A stretch of 46,095 bases of DNA from Myxococcales bacterium (GCA_003153015.1 PMBS01000075.1:1-46095); one strand, 5' to 3'; numbered from the stretch's first letter, positions 8,626-17,211 are shown. The notes: generated by a model not told the origin, from the sequence alone. A program made the numbers and translations.

Positions 8626-9234
8626 CTAGAGAAGAGGGTCGATCACTTGCTGAAACGCTGAGAAGGGCTGGTCGCCCTCGATCCAGCACCCGCCGACGTA
8701 GAACGTCGGCGTGGAATTCACCCCCAAAGAAAGTCCCAGGTTCTTGTCTTGCGTGACCTCATCGGCGATTTCGGTGCTCGACCGGTCGGCGTCGAACTGC
8801 GCGAGGTCGAGACCGATGCTCTGGGCGTAGCCGTCGAGATCGGCGTCGGACAGGGCCGCCTGATGCGCGTACATCAGGTCGTGCATCTCCCACGCCTTGG
8901 CCTGGCGGCCCGCGGCCAGGAAAGCCTGGGCCGCGCCCCGCGCGTATGGGTGAAAACTGATCGGGAAGTTCACGAAAATCAGCGCGACATCATTGGGGTA
9001 GGTGGCTAGAACCTGTCGCACCGTGGGCTCGGCGGAGCCGCAGAACGGACATTCAAAGTCGCCGAACTCCACCATGGTCACCCGGGCCGAATCCGGGCCC
9101 CGGCGTGGGTCGTATGCCGCAGTCTCGAGCACACCACCATCGGTGCATCTTGGCGGTGCCCCAGATGTCGATATGCATCCAAGACAAAGTGGAACAATGG
9201 CCAACAAGCTCAGAGGGCGGAACCAGTTGGCCAT
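8626..9234 (-). CDS. DsbA-like thioredoxin-fold lipoprotein
   Basis: This 202-residue protein has a lipoprotein signal (MANWFRPLSLLAIVPLCLGC). The thioredoxin domain begins near residue 50 with VTMVEFGDFECPFCGSAEP; CPFC is the redox-active pair. An alpha-helical insert (ARGAAQAFLAAGRQAKAWEM) and the cis-Pro loop GVNSTPTFYVGG follow, as in DsbA/DsbG and Na+/H+ antiporter NhaA-fused thioredoxins. It would oxidise or isomerise disulphides in exported proteins, a plausible need given the Cys-rich lipoproteins around it. It converges with the GH43-like gene, with only 9 bases between the stops. It has no obvious operon partner. Confidence 0.85.
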   Translation of the reverse strand: MANWFRPLSLLAIVPLCLGCISTSGAPPRCTDGGVLETAAYDPRRGPDSARVTMVEFGDFECPFCGSAEPTVRQVLATYPNDVALIFVNFPISFHPYARGAAQAFLAAGRQAKAWEMHDLMYAHQAALSDADLDGYAQSIGLDLAQFDADRSSTEIADEVTQDKNLGLSLGVNSTPTFYVGGCWIEGDQPFSAFQQVIDPLL

Positions 9235-9274
9235 GCCCGCAACTCCTAGCAGCCTGGGGCCGGAACTGCCAGCT

Positions 9275-9412
9275 TCACCTGCTATGCGTGGTCAGTTTTT
9301 CGAGTTCCTTGTCTTCGCTGCGTACCAGAACGCGCACCGGCTGTCTCTTCTCCAGCAGCGCCGTCGCAGCCGCGGCACCTGTATTCCCAGATACGCCCGC
9401 TATAAGGTACAT
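9275..9412 (-). pseudogene. N-terminal fragment of an NmrA-like NAD(P)-binding protein
   Basis: A 45-codon reading frame starts at an ATG with a GGAGG ribosome site and begins MYLIAGVSGNTGAAAATALL. This is the first strand, the glycine-rich GxxGxTG-type loop and the helix of an atypical SDR or NmrA-family Rossmann fold. It continues with VRVLVRSEDKELE and stops where the second half should begin. Intact family members are about 250-300 residues. Only 40 bases separate it from the DsbA-like gene, so the rest of the gene is absent rather than frameshifted. It starts 19 bases after the stop of the upstream gene and may still be translated. Confidence 0.6.
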
Positions 9413-9431
9413 GAGATCCTCCGCGGGTCGG

Positions 9432-10007
9432 TCATTCCAGGTGAAAGGTGCCCTCGGCCAAAACCCGGTCGCGTGGTCCCTGGACCTGGACCACACGCAG
9501 AAGATAGGTGTGTGACGGCTCGAATCCGTCTTCGGGTGAAAGCAAGAAGCGCATGCCTAGATCGCGGCCCGGATTCATGCTCACGTTCCACAGCACCTTC
9601 GCTTCCTTGCGCGCGATGCTTTCTGGATCGTCGCGATCGAACACAGCCACGATGATCGGCCCAGGATCAGATCGCGCCCTGAACCGGGCTACCATCTCCA
9701 CTTGCCATGCTTGCTCAGCCTCAGCCGTGCCCAGACCTCCTTTCGCCGCGACCTGGGTTCCCCGTGCCAGGACCGTCACCGCCGGCCGATCCTCCGAGAC
9801 CTCCACGCCAAGAATGGTGGCGCTGCCGCCCGGGGAGACGCAGACCGAGCCGAACTCGGGGCACTCACGCTTCTGCAAATGAGAAACCAGGAAGACCTCG
9901 GGAGTTGGAGTTGCGTCCGTAACCTCGACGCTGGGAACCTCCCAAGCTTCCAACATCGACGGCACTTCAGGCTGTGCCAGGGCCATCAGAAAGACTTGCG
10001 CTAGCAT
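9432..10007 (-). CDS. Hypothetical exported protein
   Basis: This 191-residue product starts at an ATG with GGGAGG upstream; the longer reading to 10040 lacks a ribosome site. The N-terminus MLAQVFLMALAQPEVPS resembles a short signal peptide. The rest is beta-rich and has two Cys close together (KRECPEFGSVCVSPGG, about 47-62), which probably form a disulphide. A later segment (ARSDPGPIIVAVFDRDDPES) and the ending YLLRVVQVQGPRDRVLAEG suggest an immunoglobulin-like sandwich. I do not recognise a family. It lies upstream of the NmrA fragment on the same strand. Confidence 0.6.
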   Translation of the reverse strand: MLAQVFLMALAQPEVPSMLEAWEVPSVEVTDATPTPEVFLVSHLQKRECPEFGSVCVSPGGSATILGVEVSEDRPAVTVLARGTQVAAKGGLGTAEAEQAWQVEMVARFRARSDPGPIIVAVFDRDDPESIARKEAKVLWNVSMNPGRDLGMRFLLSPEDGFEPSHTYLLRVVQVQGPRDRVLAEGTFHLE

Positions 10008-10136
10008 GGAACACCTCCCGCCCTGCTTCTCGCTGGGCACTCACTATTGAGATGCCTGGCATGCGAAAGCGGTTCGCGGTCGACGTCGGCAGCGTCGCGG
10101 CTACGCAGATCTTGCGTGCCCTTTCGGCTCCTGCGC

Positions 10137-10847
10137 TCAGGCCTTCCTGTCCAGGGACCTGACGCTCATGCCGTCGGAAACGCCAACCAGAATCTTGGCG
10201 GCAAGATCGAAGAACAGCCCCGTTTCAAGCACACCGGGAGTACGGTGCAGGCGGGCGTCGACCTCGCGCAAATCGACGTCGGGGCCAAACTTGGCGTCGA
10301 TGACGAGCTGGCCGTTGTCAGTCACCACCGGGCCATCCTTGTTGGTGCCCATCCGCAGCCGCGGCTGGCCGCCCAGACCTGTCACCACCTCGGTCACGTA
10401 CCCAAGCGCCGGAAGGATGATCTCGATAGGAACGTCGAGACTGGTCCCCAGGCGAGCGACCAACTTGCTCTCGTCCACGATGACCACGAACTGTCTAGCC
10501 ATGCTGGCCACCAGCTTTTCCATGGTGTGGGCCGCCCCTCCCCCTTTCATGACGTTGAGATCCGGATCGACCTCGTCCGCGCCATCGACCGCCAAGTCAA
10601 TCCGCCGGCAGTCCTGGGCATCGCAAAGGGGAATGCCCTGTTGCTGGCACAGCAGGCGCGATTGGAAAGAAGTGGGCACGCCGGTGATCCGGATACCCTC
10701 CTCTCGCCTCCTTCGGCCCACCTCTTCGATGAAAAAACGAGCCGTCGAACCCGTACCCATCCCGCACACCATCCCATCGACGACGAGCTTGGCGGCGTCG
10801 ATGCCCGCCAACCGTTTGAGAGCTTCCTGGTTTGTGCTGCTCTTCAT
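10137..10847 (-). CDS. rpiA: Ribose-5-phosphate isomerase A
   Basis: RpiA interconverts ribose 5-phosphate and ribulose 5-phosphate in the non-oxidative pentose phosphate pathway. At 236 residues it has the usual family length. All hallmark motifs are present: CGMGTGSTARFFIEEV near residue 28 (phosphate binding), VDGADEVDPDLNVMKGGGAA (about 86-105, with the catalytic Asp residues and Lys), IVDESKLVARLG, and TDNGQLVIDAKF. It begins at ATG 10847 and stands alone between the hypothetical exported protein and the Fic-like gene, all on the minus strand. Confidence 0.95.
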   Translation of the reverse strand: MKSSTNQEALKRLAGIDAAKLVVDGMVCGMGTGSTARFFIEEVGRRRREEGIRITGVPTSFQSRLLCQQQGIPLCDAQDCRRIDLAVDGADEVDPDLNVMKGGGAAHTMEKLVASMARQFVVIVDESKLVARLGTSLDVPIEIILPALGYVTEVVTGLGGQPRLRMGTNKDGPVVTDNGQLVIDAKFGPDVDLREVDARLHRTPGVLETGLFFDLAAKILVGVSDGMSVRSLDRKA

Positions 10848-10890
10848 GGGTGAGCGGGCTTATAGCGCCCTGCCCAGCAAAGAGGAAGAA

Positions 10891-11658
10891 CTAGCTCGCG
10901 CAACGGACACGGAGGCCGGAAAGCTCGTCGAAGAACCTGGCCGTGGTGTCGATGCTGTTTTCCAGCGACTCGAGCATGAGCGTGATGAGGCCATCGTTCT
11001 CATGGCGCAGGACTTCGTAGTAGCGCTGCCGATCGATGGAATGAACCACGGCCGGCACATAGCCGCTCCGCAAGAGGATGTAGTTGCTCAGAAGACGCGC
11101 CACCTTGCCCGAATTGCGGGTCCAGGGGTAGGCCTGCAGCAGGCGGAACTGGACCTTCACGCTTTGCACGATGGCGTGCATGCGGGAGAACTCAACCGAT
11201 TCCAACCATTCCGATAGCTTGCGCATCTTGTACCCAATCTTCTCGGGCGGCACGATCTCATGGTAGTAGAGTCGGTGGAGTGGGTTTTCCTTGCGGTAGG
11301 GACATCCCTTGGCTACCGCGTCGGGCGTGACCATGGCGTAGAGCTTGCGGATGAACTCCAAGTCCACGCTGGGGGGCTTTCTCGACCGCGCAGTTTCCCG
11401 GATGAAGTCAACCGCCAGCTTGTGGTTCTTCACCTCTTCATACATAGGGATGAGAGACACATCGCTAATGATCCGCTGGTCGATGGCGGCCTTCAGCTCT
11501 GAGTAGGACAGGACGACCCCTTCCAAGGCGTTGTCGTGGAAAATCCACGAGACATCGAGCTTGCTCTCGTAGTCCCTTCTCAGCTTGTCGGGAAAGGCTC
11601 CGACCTTTGCGCGGAGCGCTTCCATCTTGGCGTCCAGCTCGAACAACCTAGCTTCCAT
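10891..11658 (-). CDS. Fic-fold protein with a degenerate catalytic motif
   Basis: This 255-residue, mostly helical protein starts at the ATG at 11658, with AAGGAG nine bases upstream. The Fic core is recognisable: HAIVQSVKVQFRLLQ leads into AYPWTRNSGKVAR (about 176-188) and LLSNYILLRSGYVPAVV. In active Fic enzymes this loop reads HPFxxGNGRxxR. Here the catalytic His is Tyr, the Gly-Asn-Gly is Asn-Ser-Gly and the first Arg is Lys. AMP transfer by the standard mechanism is therefore not expected. An N-terminal NALEG segment (about 43-47) resembles the inhibitory helix motif but lacks its Ser/Thr. It may be a scaffold or binding protein. It is a single gene with no antitoxin-like neighbour. Confidence 0.7.
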   Translation of the reverse strand: MEARLFELDAKMEALRAKVGAFPDKLRRDYESKLDVSWIFHDNALEGVVLSYSELKAAIDQRIISDVSLIPMYEEVKNHKLAVDFIRETARSRKPPSVDLEFIRKLYAMVTPDAVAKGCPYRKENPLHRLYYHEIVPPEKIGYKMRKLSEWLESVEFSRMHAIVQSVKVQFRLLQAYPWTRNSGKVARLLSNYILLRSGYVPAVVHSIDRQRYYEVLRHENDGLITLMLESLENSIDTTARFFDELSGLRVRCAS

Positions 11659-12044
11659 TGACAACCACTCCTTCTCCTAGCTCGTGCCTTCCGTTCAGTC
11701 CGCGTTATCGCTCAAAAGAGTCCTTTAGTCAAGCATGGTTAGCGCATTTGCAGCTGCAAGTTGCTGTGATCCAACGTACTTAAATAATCAACGAATTGAT
11801 CGGAACCGGTTTCGCCTTACGCCTCGGCTGTTTTCCTCTCCAATCAGCAATCTGTGCGCAATTATTGGGGAAATCTTGGCCTCAAAACTTGACATGGGGG
11901 GCTCGGGCGAGATGATCGGACGCGTCTGCGAGGCCCTCGCAATAACCCACGGCAGCTTCGCAGTATTCCGGTGACTCAACTAGTTACTGCGCCGCTCAAG
12001 ACAAATCAACTGCCACGGCGCTCCAAAAACGCGTGGACGGACAC
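11659..12044 (+). other. Intergenic region upstream of the dcw operon, AT-richer pocket
   Basis: These 386 bases separate the divergent Fic-like gene and rsmH. The stretch around 11700-11880 is visibly richer in A and T than its surroundings. A TTGACA at 11889-11894 is followed, after 16 bases, by GATGAT, a weak candidate promoter for the dcw operon. mraZ, the usual first gene of such clusters, is not here, and repeated TGGGnG boxes of MraZ operators are not evident. A 79-codon open frame (11735-11974) has no recognisable family and was not called. No structural RNA was recognised. Confidence 0.4.
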
Positions 12045-12971
12045 ATGATCCGAGCCGCTCCTGACGCTTCGCACCTCCCGGTCCTCCTTGAGGAGGCCAT
12101 GAGCTTCCTGTGTCCGAGAGACTCGGGCCAGTACTGCGACGCCACCGTGGGCGTTGGCGGCCATGCGCGCGCGATCATCGAGCGTTCAGCTCCCCATGGT
12201 CGAGTCATCGGCATCGATCGGGATGCTGAAGTCCTCAAGTTGGCGGATCAAAACTTGGCATCCTACGGTGACCGCGTACGCCTGGTCCACGCTCGCTTCT
12301 CACAGATTCGCGCCGTGCTGGAGCAAGCCTCTGCTCTTCCGCTCGATGGATGCATCGCGGATCTCGGCGTCTCATCGGTTCAACTCGATCAGCCGGAGCG
12401 CGGTTTTTCCTTCCGCCGATCCGGTCCCTTGGACATGCGCATGGACCGGTCGCAAGGCGAGACAGCAGCCGACCTTCTGCAACGCGTGGACGAGGAAGAG
12501 CTGGCGCGCGTCCTGCATGACCTGGGAGAAGAGCGTTTCGCTCGCAAGATCGCGCGTGCCGTGACCCATGCGCGCGAAAGCGGCGGGCTGACCAGCACAG
12601 GATCCCTCGCCAGCTTGGTGGCCCGCTCGGTTCCTGGTCGAGAGTCAAATAGAGATCCCGCAACGCGGGTCTTCCAGGCGTTGCGAATCGCCGTCAACGA
12701 CGAGTTGGGCGAGCTGGATCGCTTCCTGCAAGACGCGCCTGGCTGCCTGCGCCCAGGTGGCCGTTTGGTGGTTATCGCCTTCCACTCCCTGGAAGACCGG
12801 ATGGTCAAGCGCAGGCTCAGGGCGCTGGCTGCAGGGGACGCGGCCGCGCCCGCTGCACCTCGCTTTCAGATCCTCACCAAGCACGTGATCACCGCCTCTG
12901 CGAGCGAGGTGGCGTGCAATCCGCGCGCCCGTTCCGCGAAACTGCGCGCAGCAGAAAGGCTTCCTTCATGA
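12045..12971 (+). CDS. rsmH: 16S rRNA m4C1402 methyltransferase RsmH (MraW)
   Basis: RsmH N4-methylates C1402 in the decoding site of 16S rRNA using SAM. The product of about 308 residues has the expected opening HLPVLLEEAMSFL, the SAM loop DATVGVGGHARAI, GRVIGIDRDAEVL, and the family signature LDGCIADLGVSSVQLDQPERG followed by GFSFRRSGPLDMRMD. Near the end are FQALRIAVNDELGELD and VVIAFHSLEDRMVK. The ATG at 12045 is chosen; a GTG four codons earlier is possible. It is the first gene of the dcw operon and overlaps ftsL by ATGA. Confidence 0.95.
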   Translation: MIRAAPDASHLPVLLEEAMSFLCPRDSGQYCDATVGVGGHARAIIERSAPHGRVIGIDRDAEVLKLADQNLASYGDRVRLVHARFSQIRAVLEQASALPLDGCIADLGVSSVQLDQPERGFSFRRSGPLDMRMDRSQGETAADLLQRVDEEELARVLHDLGEERFARKIARAVTHARESGGLTSTGSLASLVARSVPGRESNRDPATRVFQALRIAVNDELGELDRFLQDAPGCLRPGGRLVVIAFHSLEDRMVKRRLRALAAGDAAAPAAPRFQILTKHVITASASEVACNPRARSAKLRAAERLPS

Positions 12972-13333
12972 GATCGCCGCCTTCTCCAGGCACCTCGCCC
13001 CAGACCGCATCCACCCTGCTGGATCTTGGTCGGCGCAGACAGCGCGCGAGCCTTGCGCTGATCGGCTTGGTTATCCTGGGCCTGACTCTTGGCGCCCTCG
13101 GCCACGTGGCCGTGCACGCCAAACGTCTGGAGCTCGCCCTGGCGCTCGGCGACGCGGAACGCATTCACCGCGAGCTTGCTGAGCAGCGACGTCACCTGGA
13201 GATCGAGATCGGAATGCTTAAGGATCCAGGGCGGGTGATCGCCATCGCGCGGGACAAACTGGAAATGCGGCCAGCCGCTCCGGAGAACATCCGGCAGATA
13301 GGGATCGCGGCGCCTGGGAAAGGACCGCACTGA
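12968..13333 (+). CDS. ftsL: Cell division protein FtsL
   Basis: FtsL is a short bitopic protein that, with FtsB and FtsQ, activates FtsW and FtsI at the septum. This 121-residue product has a cytoplasmic N-terminus of about 27 residues, one membrane span (about 29-50, SLALIGLVILGLTLGALG) and a periplasmic helix (RLELALALGDAERIHRELAE) that should form a coiled coil. It ends with the PGRVIAIARDKLEM segment common in FtsL. Sequence conservation in this family is low, so the call rests on topology plus position between rsmH and ftsI. The ATG overlaps the rsmH stop. Confidence 0.88.
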   Translation: MRSPPSPGTSPQTASTLLDLGRRRQRASLALIGLVILGLTLGALGHVAVHAKRLELALALGDAERIHRELAEQRRHLEIEIGMLKDPGRVIAIARDKLEMRPAAPENIRQIGIAAPGKGPH

Positions 13334-13336
13334 GAC

Positions 13337-15421
13337 ATGCCGACTCGTTGGACACGCGTACGCATTGTCCTGTGCGGGCTGGTGCTGCTCGGGCTCGCTG
13401 CCTTGGTGGGTCGTCGCGCTCTCCAGCTCCAGGTTCGCGAGGCGGAACAGCTTCGCGAGTGGGCGGAGAACAACTACCTGCGTGAGGTCGAGATCGCGCC
13501 TCGCCGAGGCCGTATCCTGGACCGACGCGGGGCTGAGCTCGCTTCCACGGCTGATCTGGATTCGGTGTTCTGCAACCCGCGCCAGCTAGTGCCCGAGGCG
13601 GTTCCTAGGCTGGCCAAGGCGGTGCACCTGGACCCGGGTGAACTCGACAAGACGCTGTCGACTCGGAAGTCGCAGTACTTCGCCTGGGTCAAGCGGCGGG
13701 TGTCGCCGCAAGAGAGCGCGGCGGCGATGGCCCTGGCCCTGCCAGGGGTCAGCGTGCGCAAGGAGCCCAGACGCGTGTATCCCAACGGCGAGCTGGCCTC
13801 CACCGTGATCGGCTACGCGGGCCTGGATAGCCACGGCCTGGATGGGGTGGAGCTGGCATACGACGAGGCCCTGCGCGGCAGCGGGATGGAAGTCACCGGC
13901 ATGCATGACCGGCTCGGCCGAGACTTGCTCATGGAGGGCACGGTCGATGCATCGGCCAACGCCGGCAAGGATCTGGTGCTGACCCTGGACAAGTACCTGA
14001 CCTACGTGACCGAACGCGCTCTTGAAGAAGCGGTCAGCAAGCACAACGCCAAGGCGGCTACGTCGGTCATGCTCGATCCGCTTACCGGCGACATCCTGGC
14101 CATGGCCAGCGTGCCGGGCTACAACCCCAATAGTCCCTCGGACGCGGCGGAGCGGGGCGCGCGCAACCGGGCCATCACCGATGCCTACGAGCCGGGGTCC
14201 ATCATGAAGACGGTGACCTTCTCTGCTGCCTTCGACGCAGGCAAGCTTAGGCCCGAAGACCGCTTTGACTGCCAGTTGGGGCAGATGCAGGTGGGCAAGT
14301 ACCACATCCGCGACGACCACCCCAAGGGAGTGCTGACCGCAGCCGAGGTCTTCAAATATTCGAGCAACATCGGCACGGTGAAGATCGCCCGCCGGATTGG
14401 CAAGGAAACCCTGGCCCGCGCTATCGAGCGGCTCGGCTTCGGCCGGCCCACCGGGGTGGGCCTGCCTGGCGAGCGACGGGGAACTGTGCGGCCAGTGTCG
14501 CACTGGGGAGAGATCGAACTGGCCACCCAGGCCTTTGGCCAGGGCCTGACCGTCACACCCCTGCAGATGGCGACCGCCTATGCAGCCATCGCTTCGGGCG
14601 GCATCTATCACCCGCCCAGGCTGGCTACTCGCTTGGTGACTGCTGACGGCCATAGCGAGCCTGTGCCCCTGCCGGCGGACGCACGGCCAGAAAAACGCGT
14701 GCTGTTGGAAAGCACGGCGCGCACCATGTTGACCATCATGCAGGGCGTGACCGAGGACGGAACCGCCAAGCTGGCGGCGATCCCTGGCTATCCCGTGGCA
14801 GGCAAGACCGGCACAGCGCAAAAGGTCAGCAACGGCCGCTACGATCCCAACAAGTATCTCGCCGCCTTCGTGGGAATCGTGCCGGCCGACAACCCGCGCG
14901 TGGTCATCGCGGTCATGGTCGATGAGCCGCACGGCGTTCACTACGGCGGCGTGGTCGCCGCTCCGGTGTTCAAAGATATTGCCCAGGCGACCCTGCGCTA
15001 CCTGGGTGTGCCGCCGTCGACCCCGGTGGTCGCGGGTGCTGCGCGGTCGGCCAGGAAGAGCGAGGCCAAGATCGACACGGCTCGGCGGGACGAAGCCGAC
15101 AGCAACGAGGTGGAAGGTCTGGGTGTCGACGAACCCGTGGCGTCGGTGGGCGCGGCGCAGGACGAGGATGAGCCCGAGGTCGCAGCAAGCGATGACCAGG
15201 ACGGCCCTACCAGCGACGGGCAACCGGTAGCCGAGTGCAAGCTCGACGCCGCCATTCCGGATTTTTTCGGCATGACTCTGGGCCAAGCTGTGCGAGCCGC
15301 CCGGCGCGCGGGAATCGAGCTTGTGCCCGAGGGCAGTGGAATTGCCGCCACGCAGACTCCGGCGCCCGGCCCCGGGGCGCGTGGCACGCCCTGTCGGGTC
15401 TCGTTCCGCAACGGAGGATGA
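13337..15421 (+). CDS. ftsI: Septal transpeptidase (class B penicillin-binding protein) with PASTA domain
   Basis: This enzyme cross-links septal peptidoglycan together with FtsW. The 694-residue protein has an N-terminal membrane anchor (about 9-28), the dimerisation segment beginning IAPRRGRILDRRGAELA, and a transpeptidase domain with all three active-site motifs. These are SIMK (Ser288, Lys291), SSN (342-344) and KTGT (from Lys490). After an acidic Ala/Glu/Asp-rich linker of about 60 residues, a C-terminal PASTA domain (IPDFFGMTLGQAVRAARRAG) is present. PASTA is common on Gram-positive SpoVD/PBP2x and on delta-group FtsI, but absent from E. coli FtsI. It begins three bases after ftsL. Confidence 0.95.
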   Translation: MPTRWTRVRIVLCGLVLLGLAALVGRRALQLQVREAEQLREWAENNYLREVEIAPRRGRILDRRGAELASTADLDSVFCNPRQLVPEAVPRLAKAVHLDPGELDKTLSTRKSQYFAWVKRRVSPQESAAAMALALPGVSVRKEPRRVYPNGELASTVIGYAGLDSHGLDGVELAYDEALRGSGMEVTGMHDRLGRDLLMEGTVDASANAGKDLVLTLDKYLTYVTERALEEAVSKHNAKAATSVMLDPLTGDILAMASVPGYNPNSPSDAAERGARNRAITDAYEPGSIMKTVTFSAAFDAGKLRPEDRFDCQLGQMQVGKYHIRDDHPKGVLTAAEVFKYSSNIGTVKIARRIGKETLARAIERLGFGRPTGVGLPGERRGTVRPVSHWGEIELATQAFGQGLTVTPLQMATAYAAIASGGIYHPPRLATRLVTADGHSEPVPLPADARPEKRVLLESTARTMLTIMQGVTEDGTAKLAAIPGYPVAGKTGTAQKVSNGRYDPNKYLAAFVGIVPADNPRVVIAVMVDEPHGVHYGGVVAAPVFKDIAQATLRYLGVPPSTPVVAGAARSARKSEAKIDTARRDEADSNEVEGLGVDEPVASVGAAQDEDEPEVAASDDQDGPTSDGQPVAECKLDAAIPDFFGMTLGQAVRAARRAGIELVPEGSGIAATQTPAPGPGARGTPCRVSFRNGG

Positions 15422-15424
15422 GCC

Positions 15425-16966
15425 TTGCCTCGCCTGTCAGATCTGTTGCAAGGAGTATCAGACGCGCGCATCGCGACGGGTGACGGGCAAGTCTTAGTCC
15501 GCGAAGTGCGCGACGACTCTCGCCTGGTGCAGCCAGGGGATCTCTTTGTCGCGGTTCCGGGAACCAAGCTCGATGGCCGGCGCTTCATTGACGACGCGAA
15601 GACCAAGGGAGCGGCAGCCATTCTCACCGAAGAGAGCAGCGCGGTGCCGGACGGCGCAACCACGCTAGTGATCGTGCGCAACGCACGGCTGGCACTCGGC
15701 CTGGTGGCCGCCAATCGCTACCAGGCGGCACAGGCTCTGACCCTAACGGCCGTGACCGGCACCAACGGCAAGACCACGACCACGTACTTGATGGAGGCGA
15801 TTCTGACGGCAGCCGGCCGCCGTCCCGGTGTCATCGGGACGGTGGGCTACCGTTTTGCGGGCAAGACCCAGGAAGCGCCGCTCACCACGCCGGGCGCCCT
15901 GCAACTGCACGCCCTCTTCTCCCAGATGAAGAGCGAGGGCTGCTCGGACGTGGTGCTGGAGGCGTCGTCCATCGCCCTTGATCAGGGGCGGCTGCACGGC
16001 TGCTGCTTTCGCGTGGCTGGCCTGTCCAACATCACCCAAGACCACCTCGACTACCACGGCACCATGGAGCGCTACCGGGCGGCCAAGGCGATTCTCTTCC
16101 GCGAGTTGTTGTCTTCCGAGAGGGGTATCGCCGTGCTCTTCGCCGACGATGAAGATGGCCAAGCCATGCGCCGCGAAGTACGCGGCCCTGTGCTGACCGT
16201 GACGCGCCAACCTCGCGGTGCTGACGTTGCCGTGCTCGACCGACGGCTGGGGGCCGACGGGACGACCCTGCGGCTCGCCACTCCCTCGGGGACAATCGAA
16301 ATCGCGTCACCTCTCGTGGGTGAGTTCAATTTGGCCAACATCCTGCTGGCCACCGGCATGGCCCTGGCCAACGGCATTGACCGCGACGCCATCGCCACCG
16401 GCATCAGCCGGGTGGGCGGAGTTCCTGGCCGCTTGCAACGCGTGACCAACCCGGCGGGCGTGTTGTGCTTGGTCGACTACGCGCACACGCCGGACGCGCT
16501 GGAGCGGGCGCTCGATGTCCTGCGGCCGCTCAGCACGGGCCGCGTTCTGATCGTGTTCGGGTGTGGCGGCGACCGCGACAAGAGCAAGCGGCCGCGTATG
16601 GGCCAAGCCGCTGCCGAGCGGGCTGATGTGGCGGTGATCACCTCGGACAACCCGCGCACCGAAGATCCGGTGGCCATCCTCGACATGATTGTTGCGGGGG
16701 TGGAGAAGACCGGCATGGTTCGCCGGACGGCTTCCGAGCTGCGCCAGGGCCTGTCCGGGTACCACGTGGAGCCCGACCGCCGGGCGGCGATTGAGCTGGC
16801 CGTGGCCCTCGCGCGACCGGGCGACACCCTGCTGATTGCGGGCAAGGGCCACGAGGACTACCAGATTCTGGGCACGCAGAAGATCCACTTCGATGATCGC
16901 GAGGTTGCCGCGGCTGCTTTCGCAGCCCGCCAAGGCCGCACGGATCCCGGAGGTCGAAGGTGCTAA
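15425..16966 (+). CDS. murE: UDP-MurNAc-L-Ala-D-Glu:meso-diaminopimelate ligase MurE
   Basis: MurE adds the third stem-peptide residue to the UDP-MurNAc-dipeptide in the cytoplasm. The 513-residue protein has the Mur ligase layout: N-terminal UDP-binding domain (DDSRLVQPGDLFVAVPGTKLDG), ATP loop GTNGKTTT with Lys116, central motif EASSIALDQGRL and NITQDHLDYHGTMERY, and a C-terminal domain with FGCGGDRDKSKRPRMG. The specificity motif DNPR (408-411) predicts meso-diaminopimelate rather than lysine, as expected for a Gram-negative wall. The start is TTG, eight bases after GGAGG, because no in-frame ATG fits. The gap of 262 bases to murF breaks the otherwise continuous operon. Confidence 0.95.
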   Translation: MPRLSDLLQGVSDARIATGDGQVLVREVRDDSRLVQPGDLFVAVPGTKLDGRRFIDDAKTKGAAAILTEESSAVPDGATTLVIVRNARLALGLVAANRYQAAQALTLTAVTGTNGKTTTTYLMEAILTAAGRRPGVIGTVGYRFAGKTQEAPLTTPGALQLHALFSQMKSEGCSDVVLEASSIALDQGRLHGCCFRVAGLSNITQDHLDYHGTMERYRAAKAILFRELLSSERGIAVLFADDEDGQAMRREVRGPVLTVTRQPRGADVAVLDRRLGADGTTLRLATPSGTIEIASPLVGEFNLANILLATGMALANGIDRDAIATGISRVGGVPGRLQRVTNPAGVLCLVDYAHTPDALERALDVLRPLSTGRVLIVFGCGGDRDKSKRPRMGQAAAERADVAVITSDNPRTEDPVAILDMIVAGVEKTGMVRRTASELRQGLSGYHVEPDRRAAIELAVALARPGDTLLIAGKGHEDYQILGTQKIHFDDREVAAAAFAARQGRTDPGGRRC

Positions 16967-17004
16967 CCGCGATTCTGTCGGGATTCGACGGCCAACTGCG
17001 CGAT

Positions 17005-17211
17005 CCGGAGTCTCACCACAGAGGGCACAGAGATCACGGAGACGGATCGCAATCATGGGAACCCTGGGAGGGTTCCCATGCCCTCCCGCGATGGTGCGCC
17101 GCCGGCGAAGCCGGCGGGCTCCCCACGCGCGGAAAGAAGGGTTCGGATCCGGATCTGGAACCCCTTCCTTCCGGCCTCTATGACCTCTGTGCCCTCTGTG
17201 GTGAAATCCGA
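17005..17211 (+). repeat. CACAGAG-type inverted-repeat element between murE and murF
   Basis: A perfect 20-base inverted repeat (17013-17032, TCACCACAGAGGGCACAGAG, against 17185-17204) brackets this insert. The similarity reaches slightly further into CCGGAG and its complement on the other side. Inside are further palindromes: the 74-nt element at 17056-17129 and a GGGTTCggatccggatctGGAACCC-like arm pair near 17140-17165. Nothing inside looks coding. A second element with the same ends and a different interior lies at 38601-38737. No transposase is present, so the element would be a non-autonomous, MITE-like or REP-like sequence. It leaves the murF ribosome site intact. Confidence 0.7.
17056..17129 (+). 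repeat. 74-nt double-hairpin element, copy in the murE-murF gap
   Basis: This segment matches 35234-35307 (reverse orientation) over all 74 bases, with the differences confined mainly to a hairpin loop and a few single positions. It holds two perfect stems. One has arms ATGGGAACCC and GGGTTCCCAT (17055-17079, 10 pairs); the other is centred on CGCCGGC-GAA-GCCGGCG (17099-17117). The other copy lies inside a coding sequence, which suggests a mobile palindromic unit. Confidence 0.75.

Noticed and set aside
11735-11974. 79-codon open frame upstream of rsmH
   Set aside because: No recognisable family, no clear ribosome site and AT-richer composition; it is more likely a control region.
13586-15286. 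566-residue open frame on the minus strand across ftsI
   Set aside because: It is the antisense shadow of a well-supported class B PBP gene; such long shadows are common in GC-rich DNA.
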